Notes: a model not told the origin generated them from the sequence alone. A stretch of 64,000 nt of DNA from Pseudodesulfovibrio thermohalotolerans (GCF_021353295.2 NZ_CP120635.1:497501-561500); one strand, 5' to 3'; shown: positions 1 to 11,547, counted from the stretch's first letter. Program-made: numbers and translations.

Positions 1-2112
<2,112 letters not shown>

Positions 2113-2176
2113 AACAAAATTAGGAATTCTCTCTTCCCCTATTGACTATATATTTGAACACCAAGTTCGCCAAATT

Positions 2177-2296
2177 TTCTTGGTGGCCAAGGAGGAGGGG
2201 GGTACACCCGGTCCCATTCCGAACCCGGAAGTTAAGCCCTCCATCGCCGATGATACTGCATGGTAGCGTGTGGGAAAGTAGGTCGCCGCCAAGGAA
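2177..2296 (+). rRNA. 5S ribosomal RNA
   Basis: This is a roughly 120-nt 5S rRNA. The 5' TTCTTGGTGGC pairs with the 3' GCCGCCAAGGAA to close helix I. The internal block CCCATTCCGAACCCGGAAG at 2214-2232 is the conserved 5S core. It lies directly downstream of the 23S gene and upstream of a strong terminator, so it ends the operon. Confidence 0.97.
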
Positions 2297-2303
2297 TATT
2301 TCA

Positions 2304-2332
2304 GCCCCCGGTCTTTTTGACCGGGGGCTTTT
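2304..2332 (+). terminator. rrn operon intrinsic terminator
   Basis: A perfect 10-bp stem GCCCCCGGTC / GACCGGGGGC encloses a TTTTT loop and is followed by TTTT. It terminates the 23S-5S transcript. The T-tract is the junction with the IS110-family element, so the original downstream flank of the terminator is now at about 4919. Confidence 0.93.
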
Positions 2333-2510
2333 CTTATGCGGCCCCATGTCAAGGACTCCCTATTTACTCGATTTCCCTATTTCTTAGGCCAGACTCCACC
2401 CTCACCATAACGGCTATTAGTTTGTATTCCTTTTCTTATTCGTGCTCTACGGCACCAAGTACCTATTCGGTACGTAAATCAGTTTGTAAAGTCCCCCATC
2501 TTAGGGCCAG

Positions 2511-3351
2511 CTAGTAGTAGAGGCTTCCCGCCGTTTTTGGTGAGAGCCCAGAGGGCAGGGGGTACCCCCTGCCCTCTGGGCTGCAAATTCCACTGGCGTC
2601 ATGTCGCCTAGCGATTCATGAGGCCGATCTTCGTTGTACTCCCTGATAAATCTCTCCGTGCATTCACGCACTTCGCTCAAGCTATCGAAGATATACAAGT
2701 CCAAAACCTCTTTCCCGATAGGTCCGGTTGAAACGCTCAATATATGAGTTTTGCGTCGGCTTGCCTGGCTGTATGAACTCCAGCCCAACACCGTGCTGAT
2801 CAGCCCAGGCTGCCATGGCCGAACTGGCAAATTCAGGTCCGTTGTCCATCCTCAGCTTTTCCGGGTAACGACCTCTTTCTTCGGCTACCCGGTCAAGTAC
2901 CCTGAGCACTCTTCCGGCTGGCAGGTTGGTGTCTACTTCCACGGCAAGCACCTCTCGATTGAAATCGTCAACAGCATTAAATGTTCTGAAAGCCCGCCCG
3001 CTGTAGAGAGTGTCACGCATGAAATCAATCGACCAACAATGGTTCGCCAGCAGCGGCTGGGCCACGGCTTTCCTTGTCCTTTGGGGGCGACGTTTCTTTG
3101 CCTTGCGTTTCAAATTCATTTTCAACAAGCAATAAACCCGCCAGACGCGTTTGTGATTCCAAGGGGTCCCCTGCTTGCGAAGCACAGCAAAAAGCTTACT
3201 GAAGCCCCATGTGGGCTTTTTCTCGGCCAGTTCAGTCAAGGCGGCGAGACAGCACTGTAGTCGCGTGGATGTGGCTTGTATGCGTAGTAGCTCCGGCTGA
3301 CGCCGAGAGCTGCACAAGCCTTGCGAACGCTCAGCTCGAACTCACTGATCA
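2511..3351 (-). pseudogene. IS3-family transposase OrfB, frameshifted
   Basis: This is the counterpart of the intact 280-aa OrfB at 53202-54044, an integrase-core (DDE) transposase. Frame is lost through indels relative to copy B: one missing T near 2536, one extra T near 2711, and a one-base loss in a scrambled stretch near 3248. The central DDE core still reads ([30 protein letters not shown]), but no continuous protein can be made. Copy B could still supply transposase in trans to the intact terminal repeats. Confidence 0.88.
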
Positions 3352-3650
3352 TGTGCGTGACGAGCTGTTTTCGCTGAACCTGCCTCAGAGTTTTTTTCGA
3401 TGACATCCTTGAGAGCCATGTTTTCCAGGCTCAGATCCGCAACCTTCTGCTTGAGCTTACGGTTTTCTGCCTCAAGGTCTTTCATCCGCTCTATGTCGGA
3501 CGCCTCCATGCCGCCGTACTTGGACTTCCATTTGTAGTACGTAGCGTTGCTCACGCCGTGCTCTCGGCAGACGTCCTTGACCGTCCGTCCACTTTCCACG
3601 GATTTCAAAATCCGCACGATCTGGTGCTCAGTGAATCTTGATTTGCGCAT
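3342..3650 (-). CDS. IS3-family transposase OrfA with altered C-terminus
   Basis: The first ~85 residues are a helix-turn-helix DNA-binding protein ([20 protein letters not shown], then a leucine-rich coiled coil around [11 protein letters not shown]) as in copy B. In copy B the gene ends at a run of eight A residues, the usual slippery site for -1 frameshifting into OrfB. Here one A is missing, so OrfA runs on into a different 17-residue tail (102 aa in all). This would abolish normal OrfA-OrfB fusion. Confidence 0.8.
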   Translation of the reverse strand: MRKSRFTEHQIVRILKSVESGRTVKDVCREHGVSNATYYKWKSKYGGMEASDIERMKDLEAENRKLKQKVADLSLENMALKDVIEKNSEAGSAKTARHAHDQ

Positions 3651-3785
3651 GTGAAACTCCTGGGCGCAGTTTGGGCCAGAAGTCTCTACTTTGCAATGGA
3701 CCTACTATACGGGGACTTTACAAGTTTAAGATCGCCATTTCTATTTTCGTGGTCTACGCCACCAAAGCCCCGCCGCGATCTTTGT

Positions 3786-4847
3786 TCACGACTGCGTTAC
3801 AGGTAAGCTGAGCTTCCACAAAAGCGCGGCCAATTTACGAGCAAGCGCAGCTATTGCTTTTTGTGCCACACCATGTCGGCTATAAATTCGGTTGTAGAAC
3901 TCCCTGGCCCACTCATCTCGCTGCTTCCACACCCAAGCTGCTTCAATCAGTAAACTTCGTAATCGCTTTTGACCGACCGGGCGAAGTGTTGCCTTACCCT
4001 TGCTGCCTCCACTTTGCCGCATCACTGGCGCAAGGCCCAGGTAAGCTGTCACCTCTTCGCTGCGATTGAAACGTTCCGGGCGGTAAACCTCTGCCGCAAA
4101 AGTCGTGGCCACGACTTCGCCAACGCCGGGAACGGACCTCATGGCGGCAATACGTCTTGCCTCGTCTTGTTCCCGGATGCTTATTCGCAAACGCTGATCC
4201 ACTTTGCGTTGTGCACAAGCGAAGTACTCCAGTTCATCGAGCAAGCTTTCAAGAGTCTCTTTTGCCCCCGAAGGAAGTTCCACCTGATGAAGTGTGAGTA
4301 TGGCAGCCTTGCTCCAATGGTCCAGATCGGCAGGCTCCTGCGCTCCAAGATAAAGAAGAAGTGAACGAATCCGTTGTTTAGCTCGACGAAGAGAGTCGGT
4401 GAGCTGATGCCTTCGACGCTCAAGAGCACGGAAGGCTTCAGCTTCAACGGAAGGAATGGCGATTGGTCTGATCAGGCCGGAGGCTGCCAGCTCTGCCAGT
4501 TTGCGGCAGTCCAGGCTGTCGGTCTTGTTGGTAGCGGTAATGGGGCGCGGGATTCGGCTTGGCGCAGCAACGACAACCGTAACACCTTCTGCTTCGAGGC
4601 TCCTGGCCAACTCAAAGCCAGTCGGTCCAGATTCATAGCAAACCGCGCCAACCTCAACAGGTAATGACATGACAAGCCGGGTGAGTGCTGTTGCATCAGC
4701 CGGACAAGTCCAGTCCTTCACGGCACTATCAGGTCTGAGCAAAGCCACGCTGAAACTCAGCTTATGGACGTCCACTCCTATCCATACCTTCTCGCCGGAA
4801 AACGCTTCAACAAACCGATGAACAGATGATACTTTGAGCTTTGCCAT
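3786..4847 (-). CDS. IS110-family transposase (DEDD recombinase), copy A
   Basis: This 353-aa protein shows the IS110 architecture. The N-terminal RuvC-like DEDD domain has WIGVDVHK (Asp26), CYESGPTG and TDSLDCRKLAEL. The C-terminal Tnp_20 domain has SVPGVGEVVATT and the serine-containing MRQSGGSKGKATL motif. IS110-family enzymes recombine circular donors into specific targets, and recent work on the family shows guidance by an element-encoded bridge RNA. It differs from the copy at 56148-57209 by a single residue (PDSAV against PDGAV). The start follows from homology between the copies and is the first Met in frame. The gene appears intact. Confidence 0.93.
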   Translation of the reverse strand: MAKLKVSSVHRFVEAFSGEKVWIGVDVHKLSFSVALLRPDSAVKDWTCPADATALTRLVMSLPVEVGAVCYESGPTGFELARSLEAEGVTVVVAAPSRIPRPITATNKTDSLDCRKLAELAASGLIRPIAIPSVEAEAFRALERRRHQLTDSLRRAKQRIRSLLLYLGAQEPADLDHWSKAAILTLHQVELPSGAKETLESLLDELEYFACAQRKVDQRLRISIREQDEARRIAAMRSVPGVGEVVATTFAAEVYRPERFNRSEEVTAYLGLAPVMRQSGGSKGKATLRPVGQKRLRSLLIEAAWVWKQRDEWAREFYNRIYSRHGVAQKAIAALARKLAALLWKLSLPVTQS

Positions 4848-4918
4848 GTCGGCCTCCCTTGGGTTTGGGTTTCACTGGTACTGTTACCAGCAAAACTTGG
4901 GAGTCCGACATGGTATTT

Positions 4919-5702
4919 TTATTGCCCAACGCCCAGCCTTCACAACCCTGCGGGCGCACCTGGCACCCTCATGCCTCTCTCCAATCGAGTCGTTCGCCGG
5001 ACAAGCTGTATTTCGCGCAGGCCGTTCATTGCAGGACAGGCCGCCATTCGCACACAGCCCAACAGCCGGACAAAACGCCAGCCGCCGGATAAGACTGGTT
5101 ACTCGACAGGCAGTTGTTAGAACAGGCAGATCTTCCATGTTACCCAGCCCAGGGTAGCTTCCCGCCGCCTTTGAGCATGACTTGGCGGTCACGTTTCCCA
5201 TTGATCCCACACGTGATCTCCATGCTGTCCAAACATTTCCGGCCCACGCAAGCGTATGCGGGCGACAAACGTATGTGTGAGCGTCTGTTTGGTCGGGCGG
5301 GAGATGTGGTCAGAAAGCAGAAGTTTACGCGGCGGAGAGGGGCGGGAGAGGGCGTTTGACCGAGGATGGAGAGCTGGGCAGTGAGTTTGTTCCCCCGCCT
5401 CCCAGGCTTCCTTTGTGTGGCCGGGGTCCGCGAGGTTGAACGAGAGCAGCCCCGGACAGGGGGGCGCAGGGTGCTAATAAGCTGTTGCCAACTCACGCAT
5501 TCAATCAGTTCAGACGCTATCGGGCGACTCGCCAAGAGCGTGCGCGGCGCGATGACGGCCGCACACGCGCGTAGGTTACGCGAGGCTAGGAGAAGAAAGG
5601 GGGCGCCGGCTAGAGGGGGGTAAGACCTCGACAAGGCGTTTGGCATGAAAAATCGTATGGAAAGGTTTTCCTTCGTCTCCGCCGAGTGTCGAAGGCGGAA
5701 TT
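4919..5702. other. Intergenic remnant without recognisable gene
   Basis: About 780 bp between the IS110 right end and the YwbE-like gene. Reading both strands I see no ORF with convincing codon usage, start context or family motifs. The first part would have followed the rrn terminator before the IS insertion. The stretch 5340-5630 is G-rich on the plus strand. It may be decayed sequence downstream of the rRNA operon. Confidence 0.5.
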
Positions 5703-5897
5703 CTATTCCAGTATCTCCTTTACGCGACCGACCTGGCCGTCGGCGAGCCGGACTTTGATTCCGTGAGGGTGTGTGGGCGATTTGGTCAGCAGGGTGGCGA
5801 CAACGCCTTCGGTGAGCGTGCCTGTCCGCTGGTCCTTTTTGAGCACTATGCGGACCTTTTGACCCGGTTTGATATTCTTGCGGTTTTTTCCGTCCAT
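5703..5897 (-). CDS. YwbE-family small protein (DUF2196)
   Basis: A 64-aa basic protein of the YwbE family, recognised from the pattern KPGQKVRIVLKKDQRTG, followed by LTEGVVATLLT and HPHGIKVRL and the ending GRVKEILE. Family members are small beta-rich proteins of unknown molecular function, widely present in bacteria. The length is typical. The gene is isolated, with the degenerate rrn-distal region on one side and about 270 bp of non-coding DNA on the other. Confidence 0.85.
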   Translation of the reverse strand: MDGKNRKNIKPGQKVRIVLKKDQRTGTLTEGVVATLLTKSPTHPHGIKVRLADGQVGRVKEILE

Positions 5898-6166
5898 GGT
5901 GTTTCCTAGGTTTTGTGTTGCTCGGTATTCGGTGTGATGTGAAGGCGGCGAGGATTTGTCCAGTGCTCAGCCCTTTGCCTTTGAAGAGGGGCGTTATTCA
6001 ACCTAGGACAGGCCGGGGGCGCTTGAATGTCGTTTGCGGCGCGTCCGATCCCGTGAAACACGGCTTTGTCCAGCACCGCGAGCCCGCAGGGCGTTTCGGG
6101 TGTGCCGAGGCGAGGACGAGTGTAAAGAGCGGAGCGAGCCGCCCGCAGGGATAACAAAGAATCGGA

Positions 6167-6670
6167 CTATTGCCAGGAGCCTTTTTTGTAGCTGAAGATC
6201 TGGCGGTTGGGGATGACGGTCACGGCTGTGAATTCGGCTGCCCGGCAAGCGTCCGGGGAGTCGGCCTTGGCTTCCATGACCAGTTCGCAGAAACGCATGA
6301 CGCCGACGAACGGAACGGTTTTGGATTTTGAACGGCGAACATTGGTGACGATAGAGTCCATGTCGATGGCGTGGAAGCGGGCCAGATAGGAACCATCCGG
6401 CTGCTGCGTGATCTGCATTCGCGAGCGCGCCTGGCAGTGATTGCGGTCAAGCGATTTGGCCCTGGATCGGGCGAATCGCGTGAAGTCGGCTTTCTTTGTG
6501 GCCAGTCCCGTGTCCAGGAAGGCCGGCATGTTCTCGACTCGGACGGGGGTGGAGGCGTCGCCCGGAGAAATCGCGGCGAGGTCCTGCGCCCAGGCGGGTC
6601 GGACAGAGGCCGCAAAAAAAGCCCCGGTCAGAAAAACGGCCAGTGAGGCATAAACGAAAAATTTGTGCAT
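6167..6670 (-). CDS. Exported hypothetical protein
   Basis: I do not recognise the family. I chose the Met at 6670 (MHKFFVYASLAVFLTG) because it begins a clean signal peptide with a hydrophobic core ending near VRPAWA, whereas the longer reading adds an unlikely N-terminus. The mature part is about 140 aa with two or three cysteines (NHCQARSRM, MRFCELVM, SPDACRAAEF) that could form disulfides in the periplasm. It lies 70 bp downstream of the VWA-OmpA gene on the same strand, so they may be co-transcribed. Confidence 0.65.
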   Translation of the reverse strand: MHKFFVYASLAVFLTGAFFAASVRPAWAQDLAAISPGDASTPVRVENMPAFLDTGLATKKADFTRFARSRAKSLDRNHCQARSRMQITQQPDGSYLARFHAIDMDSIVTNVRRSKSKTVPFVGVMRFCELVMEAKADSPDACRAAEFTAVTVIPNRQIFSYKKGSWQ

Positions 6671-6742
6671 GGCGTTGAATCCTTCCAACCAGAGCAAAGG
6701 GTTGGGCGGCGGTATGCCGCCCAACCTATATGCGCTTTACCT

Positions 6743-7798
6743 CTATTTGGTCTGGATTTCAACCCTACGATTGAGCTTGCGTCCTTCCTTCGTGGAATTG
6801 TCATACTTGGGAGCGAGTTCGCCATAGCCCTTGGACTCCAGACGGTCGGCACTAACGCCGTTGTCGGTGAGCCACTTCATGACGGAATTGGCGCGACGCT
6901 CGGACAGGCCCTGGTTGTAGGCCTCGGTGCCGGTGGCGTCGGTGTGGCCGGAGATCTCGTAGGAGGCGGAGGAATCTTCTTCCAGGATCATCTTGGCCTG
7001 TTCCAGAACCGGGATCATCTCATCGGTGATCTGGTACTTGTCGAAGCCGAAGTTCAGGTTGAAGGTGACCACTTCCTTGGCCGGGACCGGAGCCGGAGCG
7101 ACGACCATCGGGGCCGGAGCGGGCTCGGCTACTTCGGTGTAGAAGACGTTCATGGCGTACTTGTTCAGAGCGTTGGCGTCGGTGAAGGTGGCGCCGTCGG
7201 CGGGCACGGAACAGGGGAAGGCGGCACGGATACCGTCGACCACGGCCTCGCCCTCAGGGGTCTCGGCGTAGCTGACCACGTGGACGCACAGGTTGTTGCC
7301 GTACTTGGCGTACATGTTCTTGGCTACCGCGATCGGGTCGGCGCCGTAGTTGGATTCGCCGTCGGTGAAGATGACGAGGGCGGTCTTGCCGGACATCTTG
7401 CCGAGGGTCGGGTTGATCTCGTCAAGGCCGGTGCCCATGGGGGTCCGGCGGTTGAAGATCTCATAGTCGGTGTTAATGGAATCGATGGCCGCCGAAACTG
7501 TGGCTTCGGAGTATGCCTTGGGCGGGCATTGCACCTGGAACGGAGCGAACAGGACAACGGCGGAGTTGTAATCAAGGGCCGGGATGGCGGCGTTCAGGGC
7601 CTGCATGTCGCTCTTCGCTTTCTCGATTTTCTTGACGCCGTCGGCGTTCCTCATGGCCATGGAGCCTGACTGGTCGAGGAAGAGTATGAAGTTGTCGACT
7701 TTTTTGACCATCTTGGCGTTGGCCGTTGCGGCGAACGCGAACGAGAAAGTCAGCATCAATGCAAGCATTAATAAAATGGGTTTTCTGGATTGTGTCAT
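6743..7798 (-). CDS. VWA domain / OmpA-family envelope protein
   Basis: This 351-aa protein has a signal peptide (about residues 1-28, ending ATANA). It is followed by a von Willebrand factor A domain with an intact MIDAS DxSxS (FLDQSGSMAM) and the later TDGES motif, then a Pro/Ala linker (EPAPAPMVVAPAPVPA), then a C-terminal OmpA peptidoglycan-binding domain (NFGFDKYQITDEM, SGHTDATGTEAYNQ, LSERRANSV, LNRRVEI). The fold predicts anchoring to peptidoglycan with a metal-dependent adhesion module in the periplasm or at the outer membrane. Its partner is unknown. Confidence 0.88.
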   Translation of the reverse strand: MTQSRKPILLMLALMLTFSFAFAATANAKMVKKVDNFILFLDQSGSMAMRNADGVKKIEKAKSDMQALNAAIPALDYNSAVVLFAPFQVQCPPKAYSEATVSAAIDSINTDYEIFNRRTPMGTGLDEINPTLGKMSGKTALVIFTDGESNYGADPIAVAKNMYAKYGNNLCVHVVSYAETPEGEAVVDGIRAAFPCSVPADGATFTDANALNKYAMNVFYTEVAEPAPAPMVVAPAPVPAKEVVTFNLNFGFDKYQITDEMIPVLEQAKMILEEDSSASYEISGHTDATGTEAYNQGLSERRANSVMKWLTDNGVSADRLESKGYGELAPKYDNSTKEGRKLNRRVEIQTK

Positions 7799-7915
7799 GA
7801 TTCCACTCCTTTAGAGGTTGTTGACTAGCGTTGAATCAATGTAATAGAAGCCATTATTCTCATTATATACGCATAACGTAGGTGGGAAGCAAGTGGAGTG
7901 AAGCAAATTATAAAT

Positions 7916-8015
7916 GGTATGTTTCGCGCCCGCGAGTAGGGAGCGGTCGCCGCGTTAGAGACAAACATCATAAGTGACGTAAGGTATGTTTCGCGCCCGC
8001 GAGTAGGGAGCGGTC
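7916..8015 (+). repeat. Two 33-bp direct repeats upstream of hldD
   Basis: The same 33-bp sequence occurs at 7916-7948 and 7983-8015 without mismatch. It begins GGTATGTTTCGCGCCCGCG and ends AGTAGGGAGCGGTC. The repeat starts are 67 bp apart. The pair fills the intergenic space between the divergent VWA-OmpA gene and hldD. I see no coding role and no known operator consensus. Confidence 0.9.
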
Positions 8016-8097
8016 CTTGCGGTTGCGTCCGGGCCGTGAACACAGTATGTAGAGACGTTTACGCCTCTCGGCGTCATTGAGGCAGCAAGGAGTAGCC

Positions 8098-9078
8098 ATG
8101 TATATTGTCACCGGCGGCGCGGGTTTCATCGGCAGCGCCATGGTTTGGAAGCTCAACACCATGGGCATCGACGACATCCTGGTGGTGGACAATCTGTCCA
8201 CCAGCGAGAAGTGGAACAATCTCGTGGGGCTGAAATATCAGGACTACCTGCATCGCGATCAGTTCCTCAAGTTCATTCTGGAAGGCGAGGACCCGTTCAA
8301 GACCGAGGCGGTCATTCATATGGGCGCCTGTTCCTCCACCACCGAGCGCGACGCGGATTTTCTCATGGAGAACAACTACCGCTACACGCAGTATGTTTGC
8401 CGGTTCTGCATGGCCCATGACGCTCGGTTCATCAACGCTTCATCCGCGTCCACCTACGGCAACGGCGAGTTCGGCTTCGACGATGACGAGGGCGGCATCG
8501 ACCGGCTGCGGCCCCTCAACATGTACGGCTATTCCAAGCAGTTGTTCGACTTGTGGGCCAAGGACGCGGGCATTCTCGACCGGATCGTCTGCCTCAAGTT
8601 CTTCAACGTGTTCGGTCCCAACGAGTATCACAAGGACGACATGCGGTCGGTTATCTGCAAGGCCCACGCCCAGATTCTTGAAACCGGCAAGCTCAAGCTC
8701 TTCAAGTCCTACCGGGACGAGTATCCCGATGGCGGGCAGAAACGCGACTTCGTCTACATCAAGGACTGCGTGGACATCATGGCCTGGTTCCTGGAGAACC
8801 GCGACAAGGGCGGCATCTTCAACGTGGGCACGGGAACCGCCCGGACCTGGAACGACCTGGCGAATTCGGTGTTTGCCGCCATGAATCGCGATCCGTCCAT
8901 CGAGTATATCCCCATGCCCGAGACAATTCGCGACAAGTATCAATACTTTACTCAGGCGAACATGGACAAGCTCAAGGCCGCCGGTTGTACCGTCGAGATG
9001 ACGAGCCTGGAGGATGGGGCCATGGATTACGTCCGGAATTATCTGGACAAGGACGACAGGTACCTCAAGTCCAGGTAG
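8098..9078 (+). CDS. hldD: ADP-L-glycero-D-manno-heptose 6-epimerase
   Basis: HldD (RfaD) converts ADP-D-glycero-beta-D-manno-heptose to the L-glycero form, the last step in making the heptose donor for LPS inner core. The 326-aa protein is an extended short-chain dehydrogenase with the NAD(P)-binding TGGAGFIGSAMV at the N-terminus, the catalytic Ser..YxxxK (SSASTYGNGEF, MYGYSKQLFD), and FNVFGPNEYHKDDMRSV, typical of HldD. I used the ATG at 8098 because AAGGAG precedes it at good spacing and the Rossmann fold begins at once. It is followed 15 bp later by lptD, so LPS core synthesis and LPS export are linked. Confidence 0.95.
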   Translation: MYIVTGGAGFIGSAMVWKLNTMGIDDILVVDNLSTSEKWNNLVGLKYQDYLHRDQFLKFILEGEDPFKTEAVIHMGACSSTTERDADFLMENNYRYTQYVCRFCMAHDARFINASSASTYGNGEFGFDDDEGGIDRLRPLNMYGYSKQLFDLWAKDAGILDRIVCLKFFNVFGPNEYHKDDMRSVICKAHAQILETGKLKLFKSYRDEYPDGGQKRDFVYIKDCVDIMAWFLENRDKGGIFNVGTGTARTWNDLANSVFAAMNRDPSIEYIPMPETIRDKYQYFTQANMDKLKAAGCTVEMTSLEDGAMDYVRNYLDKDDRYLKSR

Positions 9079-9093
9079 CCGGGGGACTTCTTT

Positions 9094-11481
9094 TTGAAAC
9101 TCAAGCTGTCGCGCATATCGCTGACCGCCGGGGCGCTACTCGTCCTGTCGTTATGCCTGCCGTGGACGATCATGGGCCAGTCGCCGGACCTGAACAGGGT
9201 CCGGAAGTACGTGCCGGACGCTCCTGCCCAGGCTCCCGCCGGGAACGAGTGGACCTTTTCCGCCGACCGGGTCTCGGGCGATCACACAAGCGAATACGTG
9301 GAGGCGTTCGGCAACGTCTCCCTGAGCTTGGGCGACGACCAGCTTCGCGCGGACTTTGCGCGCTACTACCAGTCCACGGGCTGGGTATTTCTCAAGGGGA
9401 ACATCCGTGCCCATTGGGGCGGCGACTTCCTCCAGGCGGACGAGGGCGAGTTCGACCTGACCAATATGACCGGCTGGCTCAAGAACGGGAAGCTGTTCAT
9501 GGCCAAACCGCACATCTACGTCGAGGCCGAGCGCGTGGGCAAGGCCGTGGGCGATTCCTACACCTTCAAGAACGCCAAGGTGACTTCCTGCGCGGGCGAG
9601 AAGCCTGCCTGGTCCGTGACCACCGAGGAGGGCGACATCGACCTGGACGGGCGCATCAAGCTGTACCGTTCGGCCTTCCGGGTTAAGGACGTGCCGGTCT
9701 TCTTCTGGCCCTACATGGTCCTGCCCGGCCGGGGGGACCGCCAGTCCGGCTTCCTCATGCCCTATCTGTCCAGCTCGAAAAAACTCGGTATTCAGGTCAA
9801 CCTGCCGTATTTCTGGGTCATCAACGACGAGATGGACGCCACTTTCTACCAGAATTTCATGAGCAAGCGCGGCTATATGCAGGGCGTCGAGTTCCGCCAC
9901 ACCGAGGACGCCTCGTCCCGGGGCCTGTGGCAGGCGGATTTCCTGAGCGACAATATCAGCGCGGCCAAGGAAGAGGACGAGTGGGATGATTACCGGGACG
10001 ACGGGCTGACCCGCAAGAACCACGACCGCTGGTGGGTGCGTGGCAAGTATGACGGCTGGCTCGGCAGTCCCCAGTGGAAGATCAAGCTCGACCTGGACAT
10101 GGTCTCGGACCAGAATTACCTGCGCGATTTTCAGGACGGACCCACCGGATTCGACAAGACCCGCGAGGAGTTCCTCGACGTCTTTGGCCGCGACATCGAG
10201 AACAAGGACTCCCTGCACCGGCTGAACAAGGCCTACGTCAGCCGCAGTTGGGACCGTTTCGGCGTGGTCGGATTGGCCCAGTACGACCAAAACCTGGCCT
10301 ATCGGAACGGAAACAACCCGGATAGCATGAATCCGACCGTTCAAATCCTGCCCGAGCTGAACGCGTTCGCCTTCCAGCAGTCGCTGGGCGCCGGTTTCGA
10401 GGGGGCGATGGACGCCAAGTACGATTACTTCCATCGCGAATATGGGGATTCGGGGCACCGTATCAAGCTTACTCCCGAGCTCAAGTACCCCATGACAAGC
10501 CGTTACCTGACGGTCATTCCATCGATTTCCCTGGATCATACGGCCTACTCCCTGACACACCGCGAGTCCGTGGGCGACCTGGAGGTCGTCGGCACCGGCG
10601 GCCGGGACGAGGTCATCGACACCACCAAGATCAAGGACGGCTTCCAGACCAGGACCACGTGGACCGGTGGCTTTTCGGCCTTTTCCGAGATGACCCGGAC
10701 CTTTGCTATGGACGAAGTCCCCAAGGCCGATCCCAGTCTGGCCGGGACGTCCCGCTGGACCCGGTTGAAGAATTCCATCATGCCCCGAGTGGACTACGTG
10801 TATGCGTCCCACGCCACAGGCCAGGAGAAGCTGCCCTATTTTGACACCTACGACCGGGTGGAGGGCAGAAACGAAGTGACCTATTCCCTGACCAGCGTTC
10901 TCGACCGGCGGCGCGACAAGGTGGTCCTCTCGCCTGGATCGAGCGGCGAACCCGCCGCCAAGGTGGCCCGCGACTATCTCGACTTCCTGCGCTTCCGGGT
11001 GGAGCAGACCTACGACATCCGCGAGTCCCAGCGAATGGACGAGCGCGATCGTTACGAGCGCAGGCCGTTTTCGGATGTCATGGCCGAGTTGCGGATCAAG
11101 CCCGCCAATTTCGTGGACTTCGTGACCCGCAACTGGTTCTCGCCGTACAAGGGCGATATGACTCAGAGCGATAACTCTATTCGCTTCTACAAAAGCGGCC
11201 TGGGCGAGATAACCGTTGGCTACGATTTCCTGCAAAGCCTGGACGAGTACAAGCGCACCCGCGAGGATTCCATGTCCATCATCAGGATGGAGGGCGAATG
11301 GGAAATCAACGAGGCCGTGACCGTTGGGGCGCGGTACCGACACGACTTCGTGGACGAGCAGGATTTGGAACGCACTCTCTACCTGGATTGGGCGGCCGAG
11401 TGCTACACGCTCCATTTCGTCTTTTCCCAGGAGTCCAACGACACCCGCTTCGAAGTCGGCTTCGACCTGCTGACTTTCTAG
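9094..11481 (+). CDS. lptD: LPS-assembly outer-membrane protein LptD
   Basis: LptD is the outer-membrane beta-barrel that inserts LPS into the outer leaflet with the lipoprotein LptE. This 795-aa protein starts at TTG (9094), just after hldD, with a GGGGGA ribosome-binding site. It has a signal peptide (about residues 1-29, KLSRISLTAGALLVLSL), then an OstA/LptA-like beta-jellyroll (around residues 50-150, FSADRVSGDHTSEYVEAFGN and LQADEGEFDLTNMTGWL), then a long barrel rich in aromatic beta-strands ending SNDTRFEVGFDLLTF, with a terminal aromatic as expected for BAM substrates. Length is normal for the family. Confidence 0.94.
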   Translation: MKLKLSRISLTAGALLVLSLCLPWTIMGQSPDLNRVRKYVPDAPAQAPAGNEWTFSADRVSGDHTSEYVEAFGNVSLSLGDDQLRADFARYYQSTGWVFLKGNIRAHWGGDFLQADEGEFDLTNMTGWLKNGKLFMAKPHIYVEAERVGKAVGDSYTFKNAKVTSCAGEKPAWSVTTEEGDIDLDGRIKLYRSAFRVKDVPVFFWPYMVLPGRGDRQSGFLMPYLSSSKKLGIQVNLPYFWVINDEMDATFYQNFMSKRGYMQGVEFRHTEDASSRGLWQADFLSDNISAAKEEDEWDDYRDDGLTRKNHDRWWVRGKYDGWLGSPQWKIKLDLDMVSDQNYLRDFQDGPTGFDKTREEFLDVFGRDIENKDSLHRLNKAYVSRSWDRFGVVGLAQYDQNLAYRNGNNPDSMNPTVQILPELNAFAFQQSLGAGFEGAMDAKYDYFHREYGDSGHRIKLTPELKYPMTSRYLTVIPSISLDHTAYSLTHRESVGDLEVVGTGGRDEVIDTTKIKDGFQTRTTWTGGFSAFSEMTRTFAMDEVPKADPSLAGTSRWTRLKNSIMPRVDYVYASHATGQEKLPYFDTYDRVEGRNEVTYSLTSVLDRRRDKVVLSPGSSGEPAAKVARDYLDFLRFRVEQTYDIRESQRMDERDRYERRPFSDVMAELRIKPANFVDFVTRNWFSPYKGDMTQSDNSIRFYKSGLGEITVGYDFLQSLDEYKRTREDSMSIIRMEGEWEINEAVTVGARYRHDFVDEQDLERTLYLDWAAECYTLHFVFSQESNDTRFEVGFDLLTF

Positions 11482-11547
11482 GCGCGGCCGTCGAATCCGG
11501 GGGAACCGGGTTGCGTCGCCGTGCGTGATGGTTACAATTATGGGGAT

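Larger units (their letters stand above)
2485..3722 (-). mobile_element. IS3-family element, copy A (decayed)
   Basis: Ends TGTAAAGTCCCC and GGGGACTTTACA form terminal inverted repeats. A 4-bp target duplication AGTT is present at 2481-2484 and 3723-3726. Removing the element restores the IS110 sequence as it reads in copy B, which proves a secondary insertion. The 1238-bp copy is 2 bp shorter than copy B (1240 bp) and carries several single-base indels that break orfB. The 4-bp duplication and the OrfA type suggest the IS407-like branch of the IS3 family. Confidence 0.93.
2330..4918 (-). mobile_element. IS110-family (IS1111-like) element, copy A, interrupted by an IS3 element
   Basis: The element carries the transposase at 3786-4847 plus about 215 bp of non-coding DNA on its 3' side, and that non-coding end is split by an IS3-family insertion (2485-3722). 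Its outer ends match copy B at about 55931-57281. Sub-terminal inverted repeats are visible: CCATGTC..GGACTCCC on the left, and the complement of GGGAGTCCGACATGG on the right, a trait of the IS1111 subgroup. There is no clear target duplication. It sits in the T-tract of the rrn terminator. Positions 2361-2423 differ strongly from the same segment of copy B although the rest is nearly identical. Outer boundaries are uncertain by 1-3 bp because both junctions are T-runs. Confidence 0.88.
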
